Shown here piece by piece: positions 54,711 through 63,717 of a stretch of 64,000 nt of DNA. The position numbers were made by a program, and so were the translations under genes. Numbering within the stretch: position 1 is the first letter of the stretch; each line of letters starts with the position of its first letter. The notes under the pieces are model-generated. The model was not told where the DNA came from and ran no database searches. It saw only the letters and a list, made by a program, of their open reading frames with translations. Source of the stretch: Nevskia sp. (GTDB lineage Bacteria > Pseudomonadota > Gammaproteobacteria > Nevskiales > Nevskiaceae); NCBI GenBank assembly GCA_023229645.1, contig JALNYU010000002.1, forward strand, positions 124,001 through 188,000, in the 5' to 3' direction.

Positions 54711-56375
54711 ATGAGTATTCCAGCCAGCAGCACGGCCGAATTGGAATCCGTAGGATCGCCAGAGATGCGGCGTATTATTTTTGCATCGTCACTCGGTACC
54801 GTATTCGAGTGGTATGATTTTTTTCTCTACGGCGCATTGGCATCTATTATCGCCAAGCGTTTTTTCTCAGGCGTTAACGAAACTAGCGCCTACATTTTTG
54901 CGCTGCTCGCGTTTGCCGCCGGCTTTGCAATTCGTCCGCTCGGCGCAATGGTATTTGGCCATCTCGGCGATTTAATCGGCCGCAAGTATACCTTCCTGGC
55001 AACGATTTTGATCATGGGATTATCGACTTTTCTCGTCGGTATTCTACCCAGTTATGAAACCATCGGAGTGTCCGCCCCCATTCTGCTGATTTCGTTACGA
55101 CTGCTGCAGGGGCTTGCATTGGGTGGTGAATACGGTGGTGCGGCAACTTATGTTGCAGAGCACGCGCCAGCTGATCGACGCGGCTATAGCACCGGCTTTA
55201 TTCAGGTCACGGCCTCAGTCGGCCTGCTGCTGTCATTGGTGGTCATCCTGGCTTGTCGTTACGGTACCGGCGCCAACTTTGATGCCTGGGGCTGGCGCAT
55301 TCCATTTCTTTTTTCCGCGGTGCTGCTCGGGGTTTCGGTCTACATTCGGCTGCAGTTGAATGAGTCGCCGTTGTTCAAGCGCATGAAGTCGGAAGGGAAG
55401 TTGTCGAAAACGCCACTAACGGAAGCGCTGGGGAACTGGGGCAACTTAAAAATCATGCTGGCGTCATTGTTCGGGCTGACAGCGCCTGAGGCTGTGGTTT
55501 GGTATACCTGCCAGTTCTACGCACTGTTCTTCCTAACGACAGCGCTAAAAATAGAGGCGATTACCGCAAACTTGTTGATGGTCATTGCGCTAGTCAGCAC
55601 GGCGCCGCTCTATGTTGTGTTTGGTTGGGTTTCGGATCGCATTGGCCGCAAGACGATTACGATGATCGGCTTCCTGCTCGCGGCGTTAACGATATTGCCA
55701 ATCTTCAAAGGGCTTACGCATTACGGCAATCCGGCATTAGAAACGGCAGCGGCGACACACCCAGTTACGGTCATCGCTGATCCGGCGCAATGTAGCTTCC
55801 AATTCGATCCGATCGGTAAGAAAGTGTTTCGCAGTTCTTGCGACATTGTAAAAAGCGCATTAGCGAAAAGCGCGGTTCCGTATTCGAACACTGTCGCTTC
55901 ACGAGGTTCGTCGGCGGTCGTGCGGATCGGCACCGTTGAAATAACAGCGTTCGATGGCCGCCTGCTCGACGCCGCAACTTTTAAAGCCGAGCAAGCCAAA
56001 TTCAACGAACAATTGGGTAAGGCGCTGTCGGACGCGGGCTACCCAGCTAAAGCCGACCCACAAGCGATTAATTTCCCGATGCTATTGCTGTTGCTGGCAT
56101 TACTCGGTGTGTTCTCAACGATGGTCTACGCCTCGATGGCCGCCTGGCTCGTCGAGCTATTTCCCACCCGTATTCGCTACAGCTCAATGTCGCTGCCGTA
56201 CCACGTCGGCAACGGCTGGTTTGGCGGTTTTGTGCCGTCGATTGCGTTCGCGCTGGTGAGTGCCACAGGGGATGTCTATCGCGGCCTCTGGTATCCGATC
56301 GCAATCGCGGTATTGGGTTTGATCGTCGGCACGTTGTGGCTGCGTAATACCAAAGGTGGTGCATTACCGATGTAA
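54711..56375 (+). CDS. MFS metabolite:H+ symporter (MHS type) with a large periplasmic insertion
   Basis: The 554-residue transporter starts IIFASSLGTVFEWYDFFLYGALAS and carries GHLGDLIGRKYTFLATILIMG and RLLQGLALGGEYGGAATYVAEH, signatures of the metabolite:proton symporter family. Between the helices of its second half it has an unusual soluble insertion at roughly residues 336-455, with two Cys (QCSFQFDP and SSCDIVK) that could form a disulphide in the periplasm. Family members are usually about 430 residues. In this operon it is a second candidate importer of 3-hydroxybutyrate. AGGAGAATAATGC precedes the ATG. Confidence 0.88.
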   Translation: MSIPASSTAELESVGSPEMRRIIFASSLGTVFEWYDFFLYGALASIIAKRFFSGVNETSAYIFALLAFAAGFAIRPLGAMVFGHLGDLIGRKYTFLATILIMGLSTFLVGILPSYETIGVSAPILLISLRLLQGLALGGEYGGAATYVAEHAPADRRGYSTGFIQVTASVGLLLSLVVILACRYGTGANFDAWGWRIPFLFSAVLLGVSVYIRLQLNESPLFKRMKSEGKLSKTPLTEALGNWGNLKIMLASLFGLTAPEAVVWYTCQFYALFFLTTALKIEAITANLLMVIALVSTAPLYVVFGWVSDRIGRKTITMIGFLLAALTILPIFKGLTHYGNPALETAAATHPVTVIADPAQCSFQFDPIGKKVFRSSCDIVKSALAKSAVPYSNTVASRGSSAVVRIGTVEITAFDGRLLDAATFKAEQAKFNEQLGKALSDAGYPAKADPQAINFPMLLLLLALLGVFSTMVYASMAAWLVELFPTRIRYSSMSLPYHVGNGWFGGFVPSIAFALVSATGDVYRGLWYPIAIAVLGLIVGTLWLRNTKGGALPM

Positions 56376-56403
56376 CCCGGTGCAACTGAGGAGGAGCATA
56401 ACT

Positions 56404-58554
56404 ATGAAAATAAATATGAAAGTAAAAACTGCCGTTAATGACGGCGTGAAGCACAGATCGCCGATACTGAAGTCGGCGGGGCTGCTTGCGGCGGCGACTA
56501 CGCTGCTTGCAGGCTGCGATGGCAGCGTTGAGGTGAATACGAAGCCGGCATTTGTCGGCGTCGTATCGCAGGCTAGCTACGATGGCGTTAGCGATGACCT
56601 ACTGACTGCGGGCTTGGGCAAAACCGGCTTGCAGTCCGCAACTCAACCGACGGTAGTTGACCCGCTGCAGCCCACCTCCGCGGAAATACGGCGGCTGGCG
56701 ATCTATAACAATTACCGGGCGTTGGTCGACATCGCCCCGGCTGGCGGCTACGGCACACTGTACGGTCCAAACGTTACTGCTGCAGGCACAGTGACGACGA
56801 GCGAAGGTTTGGTCGCCGGCACTGAATACCTGGCGTTTGCTGACGACGGTAGCGGTCGTAAGAATGTGACGATGGCGGTGCAGATTCCGGCCAGCTTCGA
56901 TGGTGCCAATCCCTGCATCGTCACCGCGCCGTCGAGCGGTTCGCGCGGGGTTTATGGCGCAATTGCAACGTCAGGCGAATGGGGTTTGAAAAAGGGGTGT
57001 GCGGTTGCCTATACCGACAAAGGCTCGGGCATGGGTGTGGACGATCTACAAAACGATACCGTTAACTTGATCGATGGCCGCCGTGCGCCGGCCGCTACGG
57101 CAGGCGATGCTTCTAATTTCACGGCGGCGTTATCGGCCTCCGCGCTGGCGGCGTTTAATGCCATCGCGCCGAATCGTTTTGCGGTTAAGCACGCACACTC
57201 GCAGCAGAACCCAGAAAAAGATTGGGGCACCGACACCCTGCATGCAATTAGTTTTGCATTCTATGCGCTAAACCAACAATTCGGCGCTGCCTTGCCGGAT
57301 GGTCAAACGCATCTACGCCGGTTCCGACCCGAAAACACCCTGGTGATCGCTGCGGGTGTTTCGAATGGTGGCGGCGCAGCATTGGCAGCTGCGGAGCAAG
57401 ACACTGATGGCTTGATCGATGGCGTCGCCGTTGCCGAGCCGCAAATTCAGCTCAAGCCGAATGCCGGAATCAGTGTGCAGCGTGGCGCGTTAGTGCGGGT
57501 TGGAACTGGCCGCACGTTGTACGACTACTTCACCATCGCCAATCTTTATCAGCCCTGCGCAAGCTTATCGGCTGCGGCGGTCGGGTCTCCGGGCCTTGCG
57601 TTTGTGAGTGCGACGAACGCGAGCAATCGTTGTGCGGCGTTAGCGGCCAACGGCTTATTGACGGCAACAACGCTGGCTGGCCAAGCCGACGAGTCGCTGC
57701 AAGTTCTGCACGACACCGGTTGGGACGCTGAGTCTGATCGTTTGCAAGCCTCGCATTACGCGTTTGCAGTGCCGGCAGTTACGGTGACGTACGCAAACGC
57801 CCACGCCCGCGCTAGCGTCACCGATCGTCTCTGCGGTTTTAGCTTCGCGGCCACCGGTGCCGGTGGCGTTATTGTGCCGTACGCGGCAACGTCATTGGCG
57901 CGAATTTTTGGAACTGGTAATGGCGTGCCGCCGACATCCGGCATCAACATCGTCAACGAGCTGAACCCAAGCGGGCCGGTATTAGATAGCTTGTCGCTTT
58001 CGCCTGAAACCGGTTTGCCGGACTACAACGCCGACGGTGCAATTTGTCTGCGTAATTTGTTCACCGGTACCAGCGCGGCGGCATTGGCCACGCAGGCCGG
58101 TGTCAACGAAGTTCGTCATGATGGCCGCTTGAACGGCAAGCCGGGCATTATCGTTCATGGCCGCGCGGATACGCTGGTGCCGCCGTGGAACACGTCTCGG
58201 CCGTATTTTGGCGTCAACAACTTGCTCGAAGGTTCGGCCAGTCAACTCCGGTTGATCGAAGTTGAAAACGCCAATCACTTCGACGCGTTTATCGACAATG
58301 CCGCGCTGCCCGGCTACGACTCAATGCTCGTGCCACTGCATGTCTACTTCATTCGTGCGCTTGACGCGATGTACGCCCGTTTGAAGACCAATGCCACGCT
58401 GCCGCCATCGCAGTTGGTGCACACGGTTCCGCGTGGCGGCACGCCAGGCGCTGCGCCCGCCATTACTGCGGCGAATGTGCCGACGTTCTCGGCGCAGCCT
58501 GCAGCGGGCGATCGCATCGTGTTCCAAAACAACACCGTGATTTTGCCGCCCTGA
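56404..58554 (+). CDS. D-(-)-3-hydroxybutyrate oligomer hydrolase, lipoprotein
   Basis: This enzyme cleaves soluble 3-hydroxybutyrate oligomers left by the depolymerase into monomers. The 716-residue protein has a lipoprotein signal (GLLAAATTLLAGC). The family hallmarks are IYNNYRALVDIAPAGGYGTLYGP, CIVTAPSSGSRGVYGAIATSGEWGLKKGCAVAYTDKG, the nucleophile Ser320 in AAGVSNGGGAAL, and IVHGRADTLVPPWNTSRPYFGVN. The ATG at 56404 has AGGAGGAG upstream; an earlier start at 56356 would overlap the MFS gene and lacks support. The lipid anchor suggests action in the periplasm or at the outer membrane, before import. Confidence 0.92.
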   Translation: MKINMKVKTAVNDGVKHRSPILKSAGLLAAATTLLAGCDGSVEVNTKPAFVGVVSQASYDGVSDDLLTAGLGKTGLQSATQPTVVDPLQPTSAEIRRLAIYNNYRALVDIAPAGGYGTLYGPNVTAAGTVTTSEGLVAGTEYLAFADDGSGRKNVTMAVQIPASFDGANPCIVTAPSSGSRGVYGAIATSGEWGLKKGCAVAYTDKGSGMGVDDLQNDTVNLIDGRRAPAATAGDASNFTAALSASALAAFNAIAPNRFAVKHAHSQQNPEKDWGTDTLHAISFAFYALNQQFGAALPDGQTHLRRFRPENTLVIAAGVSNGGGAALAAAEQDTDGLIDGVAVAEPQIQLKPNAGISVQRGALVRVGTGRTLYDYFTIANLYQPCASLSAAAVGSPGLAFVSATNASNRCAALAANGLLTATTLAGQADESLQVLHDTGWDAESDRLQASHYAFAVPAVTVTYANAHARASVTDRLCGFSFAATGAGGVIVPYAATSLARIFGTGNGVPPTSGINIVNELNPSGPVLDSLSLSPETGLPDYNADGAICLRNLFTGTSAAALATQAGVNEVRHDGRLNGKPGIIVHGRADTLVPPWNTSRPYFGVNNLLEGSASQLRLIEVENANHFDAFIDNAALPGYDSMLVPLHVYFIRALDAMYARLKTNATLPPSQLVHTVPRGGTPGAAPAITAANVPTFSAQPAAGDRIVFQNNTVILPP

Positions 58555-58605
58555 TCGGCGGCGATGCGGTCAGCATTTCGCTCCTAAACTGAAGGTATTT
58601 ACACA

Positions 58606-59784
58606 ATGGAAGACGTAGTCATTGTTGCTGCCGCGCGCAGTGCCATCGGCAAATTTCGCGGTGCCTTATCGGAAATTCCAGCGCCGCAACTCGGCGCCGA
58701 GGTCATCCGTGCATTATTGGCGCGCACTAATCTGCCAGCGACGGCCGTCGATGAAGTGTTGATGGGGCAAGTGCTGACCGCCGGTAGCGGTCAAAACCCA
58801 GCGCGGCAGTCGGCGTTGTTCGCCGGCTTGCCGCACGAAGTTCCGGCCGCGACGATCAATCAAGTCTGCGGCAGTGGCTTGCGCGCCGTAATGCTCGCGG
58901 CACAAGCCATTCGCTCCGGCGAAGCGAGTTTGGTGATCGCGGGTGGTCAGGAAAATATGAGCTCGGCGCCACACATATTGCCGGACACGCGCAAGGGCAA
59001 AAAGATTGGCGATTGGACGTTGCGTGACAGCATGGTCGTTGACGGTCTTTGGGATGCCTTCAACGACTACCATATGAGCCAGACGGCTGAGAACCTTGCC
59101 GAACGCTACAGCATCACGCGCGAACAGCAAGATGCTTATTCAGCGCGCTCGCAACAACGGGTCGAAAAAGCGCAGGCGGAAGGTTTGTTTGCCGCCGAAA
59201 TCGTTCCGATTAAATTACAGAGTGAACGAGGCGTTGCGACTGATTTCCTGGTTGACGAGCAGCCGCGTGCCGGCACCACCGAAGCCACCTTGGCGAAACT
59301 AAAACCGGCATTTGGTTCGGGTACGATCACCGCCGGCAACGCATCGAGCCTTAATGACGGCGCCGCGGGTTTGGTCCTCGCATCCGCTAGCCGGGCGCGG
59401 GAGCTCAGTTTGCCGGTGCTCGCGATTATTCGCGGCCATGCGACCACCGGGGTCGATCCAGCTTACATGGGGCTCGGGCCGGTATCTTCCACGCGAAAAT
59501 GCCTGCAGCGCGCAGGTTGGACGCTACAGGATCTCGACTTGATCGAAGCCAACGAAGCCTACGCCGTTCAATCGTTGGCGATCGCCCGGGAGCTGGAATG
59601 GGACCTAGCGCGGGTAAACGTACAGGGTGGGGCGATTGCACTCGGTCATCCGCTTGGTGCCTCCGGCGCTCGCGTGCTTGTAACATTGGTGCATTCGATG
59701 ATACGGCGTAAAGCGCGGCGTGGCCTAGCGACATTGTGCATTGGAGGCGGCCAAGGCGTGGCGTTAGCCGTCGAGCTGCCGTAA
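58606..59784 (+). CDS. phaA: Acetyl-CoA acetyltransferase (beta-ketothiolase, PhaA type)
   Basis: The 392-residue thiolase has all catalytic residues in standard positions: C88 in NQVCGSGLRA, H348 in GGAIALGHPLGASGAR and C378 in TLCIGGGQGVAL. It interconverts two acetyl-CoA and acetoacetyl-CoA. Beside a depolymerase, an oligomer hydrolase and PhaB it should run toward acetyl-CoA during PHB use. No PHA synthase (phaC) is present in the locus. It follows the oligomer hydrolase by 51 bases, in one operon. Confidence 0.93.
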   Translation: MEDVVIVAAARSAIGKFRGALSEIPAPQLGAEVIRALLARTNLPATAVDEVLMGQVLTAGSGQNPARQSALFAGLPHEVPAATINQVCGSGLRAVMLAAQAIRSGEASLVIAGGQENMSSAPHILPDTRKGKKIGDWTLRDSMVVDGLWDAFNDYHMSQTAENLAERYSITREQQDAYSARSQQRVEKAQAEGLFAAEIVPIKLQSERGVATDFLVDEQPRAGTTEATLAKLKPAFGSGTITAGNASSLNDGAAGLVLASASRARELSLPVLAIIRGHATTGVDPAYMGLGPVSSTRKCLQRAGWTLQDLDLIEANEAYAVQSLAIARELEWDLARVNVQGGAIALGHPLGASGARVLVTLVHSMIRRKARRGLATLCIGGGQGVALAVELP

Positions 59785-59832
59785 TCACTTTTGGTCATTC
59801 TTACTTATCGCGTTTGGGAGTGTTTGTAATTC

Positions 59833-60591
59833 ATGCAAATTAAGCTTGAAAATCGTCTAGCACTGGTCACCGGTGGTAGTGGTGCACTCGGCACTGCAAT
59901 CTGTACGTATCTCGCACGCGCTGGCGCCAAAGTCGTCGCCGCGTACGCTAGCCCGGATCAAGCAGCTGCAGAAGCACTGCAAAATGCACTGCGCAGTGAA
60001 GGTTTGAATTTGGAATTGGCAGTGGTCGACGTCGCCGATACCGAGGCTTGCGCTGCAGCCATCGGCGATATTGAAAGCCGCTATGCGCCGGTGGATATCA
60101 TCGTTAACGGTGCCGGCATCACGCGTGATTCCTCATTAAAATCGATGACTGCAATGCAGTGGCAGCAGGTGCTGCGAGTCAATCTGGATAGCGTATTCAA
60201 TACCACGCGGCCAGCAATTGAAGGCATGCTGGCGCGCGGCTGGGGCCGTATCGTTAATATCTCATCAGTCAACGGTCAGAAGGGACAATTCGGGCAGACA
60301 AATTACTCCGCAGCCAAAGCCGGTATGCACGGTTTCACAATGGCGCTGGCACAAGAAGTTGCGCGCAAAGGCGTCACCGTAAACACCGTTTCGCCGGGCT
60401 ATATTGATAGCCCGATGATACGTGCAGTACCAGAAAACATTCGCACGAAAATTCTGGAATCAATCCCCGCCGCGAGATTTGGCCAACCGCAAGACATCGC
60501 TGCCGCGGTGACCTTTCTGTGTTCAGAGCATGCGGCGTTTATTAATGGCGCCAACTTGCCGGTCAACGGCGCTCAGTACACCAGCGCTTAA
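59833..60591 (+). CDS. phaB: Acetoacetyl-CoA reductase PhaB (SDR family)
   Basis: The 252-residue short-chain dehydrogenase has the nucleotide loop TGGSGALGTAI, NGAGI, the active-site Y158-x3-K162 in TNYSAAKAGMHG and the PhaB signature ISSVNGQKGQFGQ. PhaB reduces acetoacetyl-CoA to (R)-3-hydroxybutyryl-CoA with NADPH and is reversible. In this locus, lacking phaC and a recognisable free-acid 3-hydroxybutyrate dehydrogenase, it could instead oxidise imported, CoA-activated 3-hydroxybutyrate. It is the last gene before a terminator. Confidence 0.92.
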   Translation: MQIKLENRLALVTGGSGALGTAICTYLARAGAKVVAAYASPDQAAAEALQNALRSEGLNLELAVVDVADTEACAAAIGDIESRYAPVDIIVNGAGITRDSSLKSMTAMQWQQVLRVNLDSVFNTTRPAIEGMLARGWGRIVNISSVNGQKGQFGQTNYSAAKAGMHGFTMALAQEVARKGVTVNTVSPGYIDSPMIRAVPENIRTKILESIPAARFGQPQDIAAAVTFLCSEHAAFINGANLPVNGAQYTSA

Positions 60592-60625
60592 TAGCTGTGC
60601 GTTCCCTGTGTAAATAATAGGAAAC

Positions 60626-60659
60626 AATACTCCCAACTTCTAACGAGGTCGGGAGTATT
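60626..60659 (+). terminator. Terminator-like hairpin ending the PHB operon
   Basis: AATACTCCC (60626-60634) and GGGAGTATT (60651-60659) form a perfect 9-base stem with a 16-base loop and are followed by CTATTAAG. It lies 35 bases after phaB. The remaining bases to the convergent YbfB-type gene show nothing else. Confidence 0.65.
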
Positions 60660-60785
60660 CTATTAAGACAGCCATTCGCATCAAGCCTGTTTTATCTTCT
60701 TCAATAACAACGCCGTAAATTTTCTACATGTATTGATTGTAGTATTTCGACTAGAGAAAATTAGGCACTGCAGCTTGATCTCCCG

Positions 60786-62027
60786 TTACAACGCTCGTTG
60801 CCGTGTCGAAAGGATAGCCGCAATAAGTAGCGCCATCGCTGAAAATAGCAATCCACGTTGCAACCCGCCTGTACCGTCGGCAATCCATCCAATTATCGAT
60901 GGCCCGATGATTTGACCGAAGGCGAAAGCCGTTGTAAACGCGCTAATCCCCGAAGACCAAGCATGAGGTGGCAAATTGTGTCGGACCAGCGCCGTGGTTG
61001 CTGCAACCACCGAAAGAAAAATCCCACCAAACATCAAACCCGATATGAACAATAATAACGGGGCGCCAGTGATTGCGGGCAAAATTGTGGCTAAGCAGAG
61101 CAAACCATTAAGAATTGCCATTGACTGACCGCCTTTGAAGCGATCTAGCATACGTGCCCATATCCGCGACGACACCATTACCGCCAGCCCTAAAACCGCG
61201 TAGAACATTGTGATTGTGCCGGGGGACATTCCTTGCTCTTTTAACAAGGCAATTACGAAGGTCATATAACCGATATAGCCAACACCAAACATCAAATATC
61301 CGGCCAAGCCGAATGCAAATGGCTTGAGCTGAAAATTTCCATGGACACTAGGGGCTGCAGGCGTTCCATCGATGTGCCGGGACTGCGATGCCATCACCAG
61401 CGTCGCCAATAGGCAAACGCCGCCAAGCGCCACCCATGCCCACTGCCAAGCATGCGCCGCGTGATGGCCGGCAGCTTCTGCCATTACGATCGGCACCAAT
61501 AATGCCGAAACTGTAATGCCAAAGCCGGTGCCGCCGTAATAGATGCCGATCAGCAGACCGGCGCGGCGTGGATGCAAGGAACTTAAACGCGCCGCCAGCA
61601 CACCACCAGAAATGAAAATAAAAGCACTGGCAATGCCAGCAAGCACTCGCTGCAAAATCAATAGATTCGCATTTACAACGAGACCAGAAAGCATCATGAA
61701 CACGCCAGCAAACAGCGCACCTCCAACCAGTGCAGTTTGTGCGCCGCAGCGTCGCATGAGCGCGGGTGTAACGAGCGCGCCGACAAAGTAACCGAATGCA
61801 TTTCCGGTATTCATCGAGCCCGCTAACAAGTATGTCCAACCGAGATCGGCGCGCATCGAAGGCAACAATAATGCATAGGAAAAACGCGACAGACCAAGTG
61901 CAATCGCCGCACCCAACGACAGTGCAAATGCCGTTAAGAACGGCCGCCGCTCAGCAAGTGTTCGTAGACTAGAAGGCATCGTGTCGTCGTCTGCAATGTC
62001 AGTCTGTGTTTTCCAAGCGCTGTTCAT
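60786..62027 (-). CDS. YbfB/YjiJ-family MFS transporter
   Basis: The 413-residue protein has twelve hydrophobic segments and the family opening LSLGAAIALGLSRFSYALLLPSMRADLGWTYLLAGSMNTGNAFGYFVG. It has GAMFAGVF-type and GIYYGGTGFGI motifs in the middle. GGAGTAATAA precedes its ATG. It is divergent from a LysR-type regulator across about 140 bases, so that regulator probably controls it. The substrate is unknown. Confidence 0.88.
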   Translation of the reverse strand: MNSAWKTQTDIADDDTMPSSLRTLAERRPFLTAFALSLGAAIALGLSRFSYALLLPSMRADLGWTYLLAGSMNTGNAFGYFVGALVTPALMRRCGAQTALVGGALFAGVFMMLSGLVVNANLLILQRVLAGIASAFIFISGGVLAARLSSLHPRRAGLLIGIYYGGTGFGITVSALLVPIVMAEAAGHHAAHAWQWAWVALGGVCLLATLVMASQSRHIDGTPAAPSVHGNFQLKPFAFGLAGYLMFGVGYIGYMTFVIALLKEQGMSPGTITMFYAVLGLAVMVSSRIWARMLDRFKGGQSMAILNGLLCLATILPAITGAPLLLFISGLMFGGIFLSVVAATTALVRHNLPPHAWSSGISAFTTAFAFGQIIGPSIIGWIADGTGGLQRGLLFSAMALLIAAILSTRQRAL

Positions 62028-62061
62028 TTATTACTCCATGTAATGATCTACCCATCTGATA

Positions 62062-62080
62062 ACATGTATTCAGTTCATGT
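62062..62080. promoter_or_regulatory. Candidate LysR-type operator
   Basis: ACATG (62062-62066) and CATGT (62076-62080) are inverted with a 9-base spacer, the interrupted palindrome favoured by LysR regulators. It lies between the divergent MFS and lysR genes. Confidence 0.5.
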
Positions 62081-62166
62081 AAAAAATGGTCTTACGTTTT
62101 GAATATTATAGATGGAGTAAGAATGTACAAAGCGCAATTTATGCATGCGTTGCATGCGTTTTTTGC

Positions 62167-63105
62167 ATGAGTAATAAACTCTTAACTCTGCCACCGCTAG
62201 ACGCCATTCGAGGCTTTGTCGCGGTTGCACGCCGCATGAGTATCACGCTCGCGGCCAAGGATTTGTGTTTGACACAGTCAGCGGTTAGCCGGCAAATTCA
62301 GAATTTAGAAGAACATCTCGGCGCACCATTATTGATACGAAAGCATCGCGCGATTGCCCTAACTGCCGACGGAGAACAACTACTGCGTCTCGCGTCGCCC
62401 TGGCTGGACCGCTTGTCAGAGTATGGGGAGTCAATACAGCAACGGAGTCGTCTACGGGCCGTTACGATTACGGCTTCAATCAGCGTGACGTCGCTATGGA
62501 TACTCCCTCGGCTCGGTGCGTTTCAAGATGCCCATCCGAATATCGATGTACGGGTATCCGCTAATAATCGCAGGCTAAATCTCAAGCAGGAAAGCATCGA
62601 TCTCGCGATTTGTTACGCGCGCGAGGGTAGCGTTCCCGCAGGTGCCGTCCGCCTTTTTGGTGAAAAGGTACTGCCGATGGCCAGCAAGAAAGTTGCTGCC
62701 CGGGCCTTTCAAACGCCTACTGCACTTTTAGACGAAATCTTGCTTGAATTTGACGAAAGTGCGCGCCCATGGTTGAGGTGGTCAGACTGGCTAACGGCCA
62801 TCGGCTTGCCGAGTGCAAAGCCGAAAGCTTACCTACACCTCAATCAATATGATCAGGTAATACAAGCTGCCATTGAAGGCCACGGCGTTGCGCTTGGCCG
62901 TGTAGCGCTGGTATTTCCGATGCTGAAAGACGGCCGCCTCGTCGCGATGGCGGACAACGGATTCGGCGAAAGTGACTACGCATACTGGCTGATTGACGAA
63001 TCACCATCGCCGCGTCGTGAAGTTCAGGAGTTTCGAAATTGGATCATAAATGAAGTTCAGCGTGGCGTTCTTGAACTTAAAGAAATGGGCGCGCTACTGT
63101 CGTAA
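62167..63105 (+). CDS. LysR-family transcriptional regulator (GcvA-like)
   Basis: The 312-residue protein has the winged helix-turn-helix LPPLDAIRGFVAVARRMSITLAAKDLCLTQSAVSRQIQNLEEHLG, and a periplasmic-binding-like effector domain (RAVTITASISVTSLWILPRLGAFQDAHPNIDVRVSAN). The start MSNKLLTLPPL is chosen from the conserved N-terminus, although no ribosome-binding site is obvious. A frame open from 62086 would add 27 non-conserved residues. It likely regulates the divergent YbfB-type transporter. Confidence 0.9.
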   Translation: MSNKLLTLPPLDAIRGFVAVARRMSITLAAKDLCLTQSAVSRQIQNLEEHLGAPLLIRKHRAIALTADGEQLLRLASPWLDRLSEYGESIQQRSRLRAVTITASISVTSLWILPRLGAFQDAHPNIDVRVSANNRRLNLKQESIDLAICYAREGSVPAGAVRLFGEKVLPMASKKVAARAFQTPTALLDEILLEFDESARPWLRWSDWLTAIGLPSAKPKAYLHLNQYDQVIQAAIEGHGVALGRVALVFPMLKDGRLVAMADNGFGESDYAYWLIDESPSPRREVQEFRNWIINEVQRGVLELKEMGALLS

Positions 63106-63182
63106 GCGTTATCTCTTAAAAGGCTACAGCGCTACTAAGTAAGGCATATTCTATTTTTTAAAGATTGTCGAACGAAAAATAA

Positions 63183-63472
63183 TAAATCACGCCTGATGAC
63201 CGGCCACGGCATGGTACCAAGCATGAGCCGCAAGCGGGACTGCTGGGACACCGCGGTAGCGGAAAGCTTCTTCGCAACGATCAAGCACGAACTGATCTGG
63301 GACCGAGATTTCAAAACCCGCGAACAGGCCCGACAGGAAATCTTCGAATACATCGAGGTCTTCTATAACCGGCAACGCAGCCATCAAACACTCGATTACC
63401 GCTCCCCAGTGGCATTCGAGGCCTTGATGGATGTAGCCTGATTTCAGTGTCCGTCAGACTTGAGTCAGTTCA
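63183..63472 (+). mobile_element. IS3-family insertion sequence remnant (right end)
   Basis: Only the last part of the transposase and a plausible right terminal end remain. The end reads GTCAGACTTGAGTCAGTTCA and finishes with CA at 63472, as IS3-family ends do. The left boundary is uncertain, and the rest of the element (orfA and most of orfB) is missing. It cannot move on its own. Confidence 0.7.
63196..63441 (+). pseudogene. IS3-family transposase OrfB, C-terminal fragment
   Basis: The frame reads HGMVPSMSRKRDCWDTAVAES, then FFATIKHELIWDRDFKTREQ and YIEVFYNRQRSHQTLDYRSPVAFE. These are the C-terminal signature of IS3 OrfB integrases, with the third catalytic acid in AES. The first two catalytic Asp residues are absent because the 5' part of the gene is gone, so no active transposase can be made. 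Confidence 0.85.
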
Positions 63473-63717
63473 GCCTTTACCTAATTGCCAGCCAGTCGCA
63501 GTCGGCAAAAATATTTTCTTACATCAGCTTGATGCCGGGAGACTTAGATGTTCAGTCAACCGTGACGCACGGCGCAGGGCCTTTCCAGCTCGCGACAGGG
63601 CGCAATGCTGGGCACTTTTTGGGCCACGAAGTAGCCTCGCTCAAGATAAAATTTTTCGCCGCCGCCGACATCCGCGTCATTCTTAAGCAGTGTGCGGCGA
63701 CGGATCACGCTTCTTAA
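63473..63717. other. Unassigned stretch between the IS3 remnant and repeat copy D
   Basis: A plus-strand open frame runs from inside the IS end to a TAA at 63715-63717, exactly at the first base of repeat copy D. It could be the 3' stub of a gene cut by the IS. I recognise nothing in it, and a 50-codon minus-strand frame also crosses the region. No confident gene call is possible. Confidence 0.3.

Noticed and set aside
63460..63717. 85-codon frame between the IS remnant and repeat copy D as a real gene
   Set aside because: It begins inside the IS end without a start signal, and I recognise nothing in it; it is kept only as an unassigned stretch.
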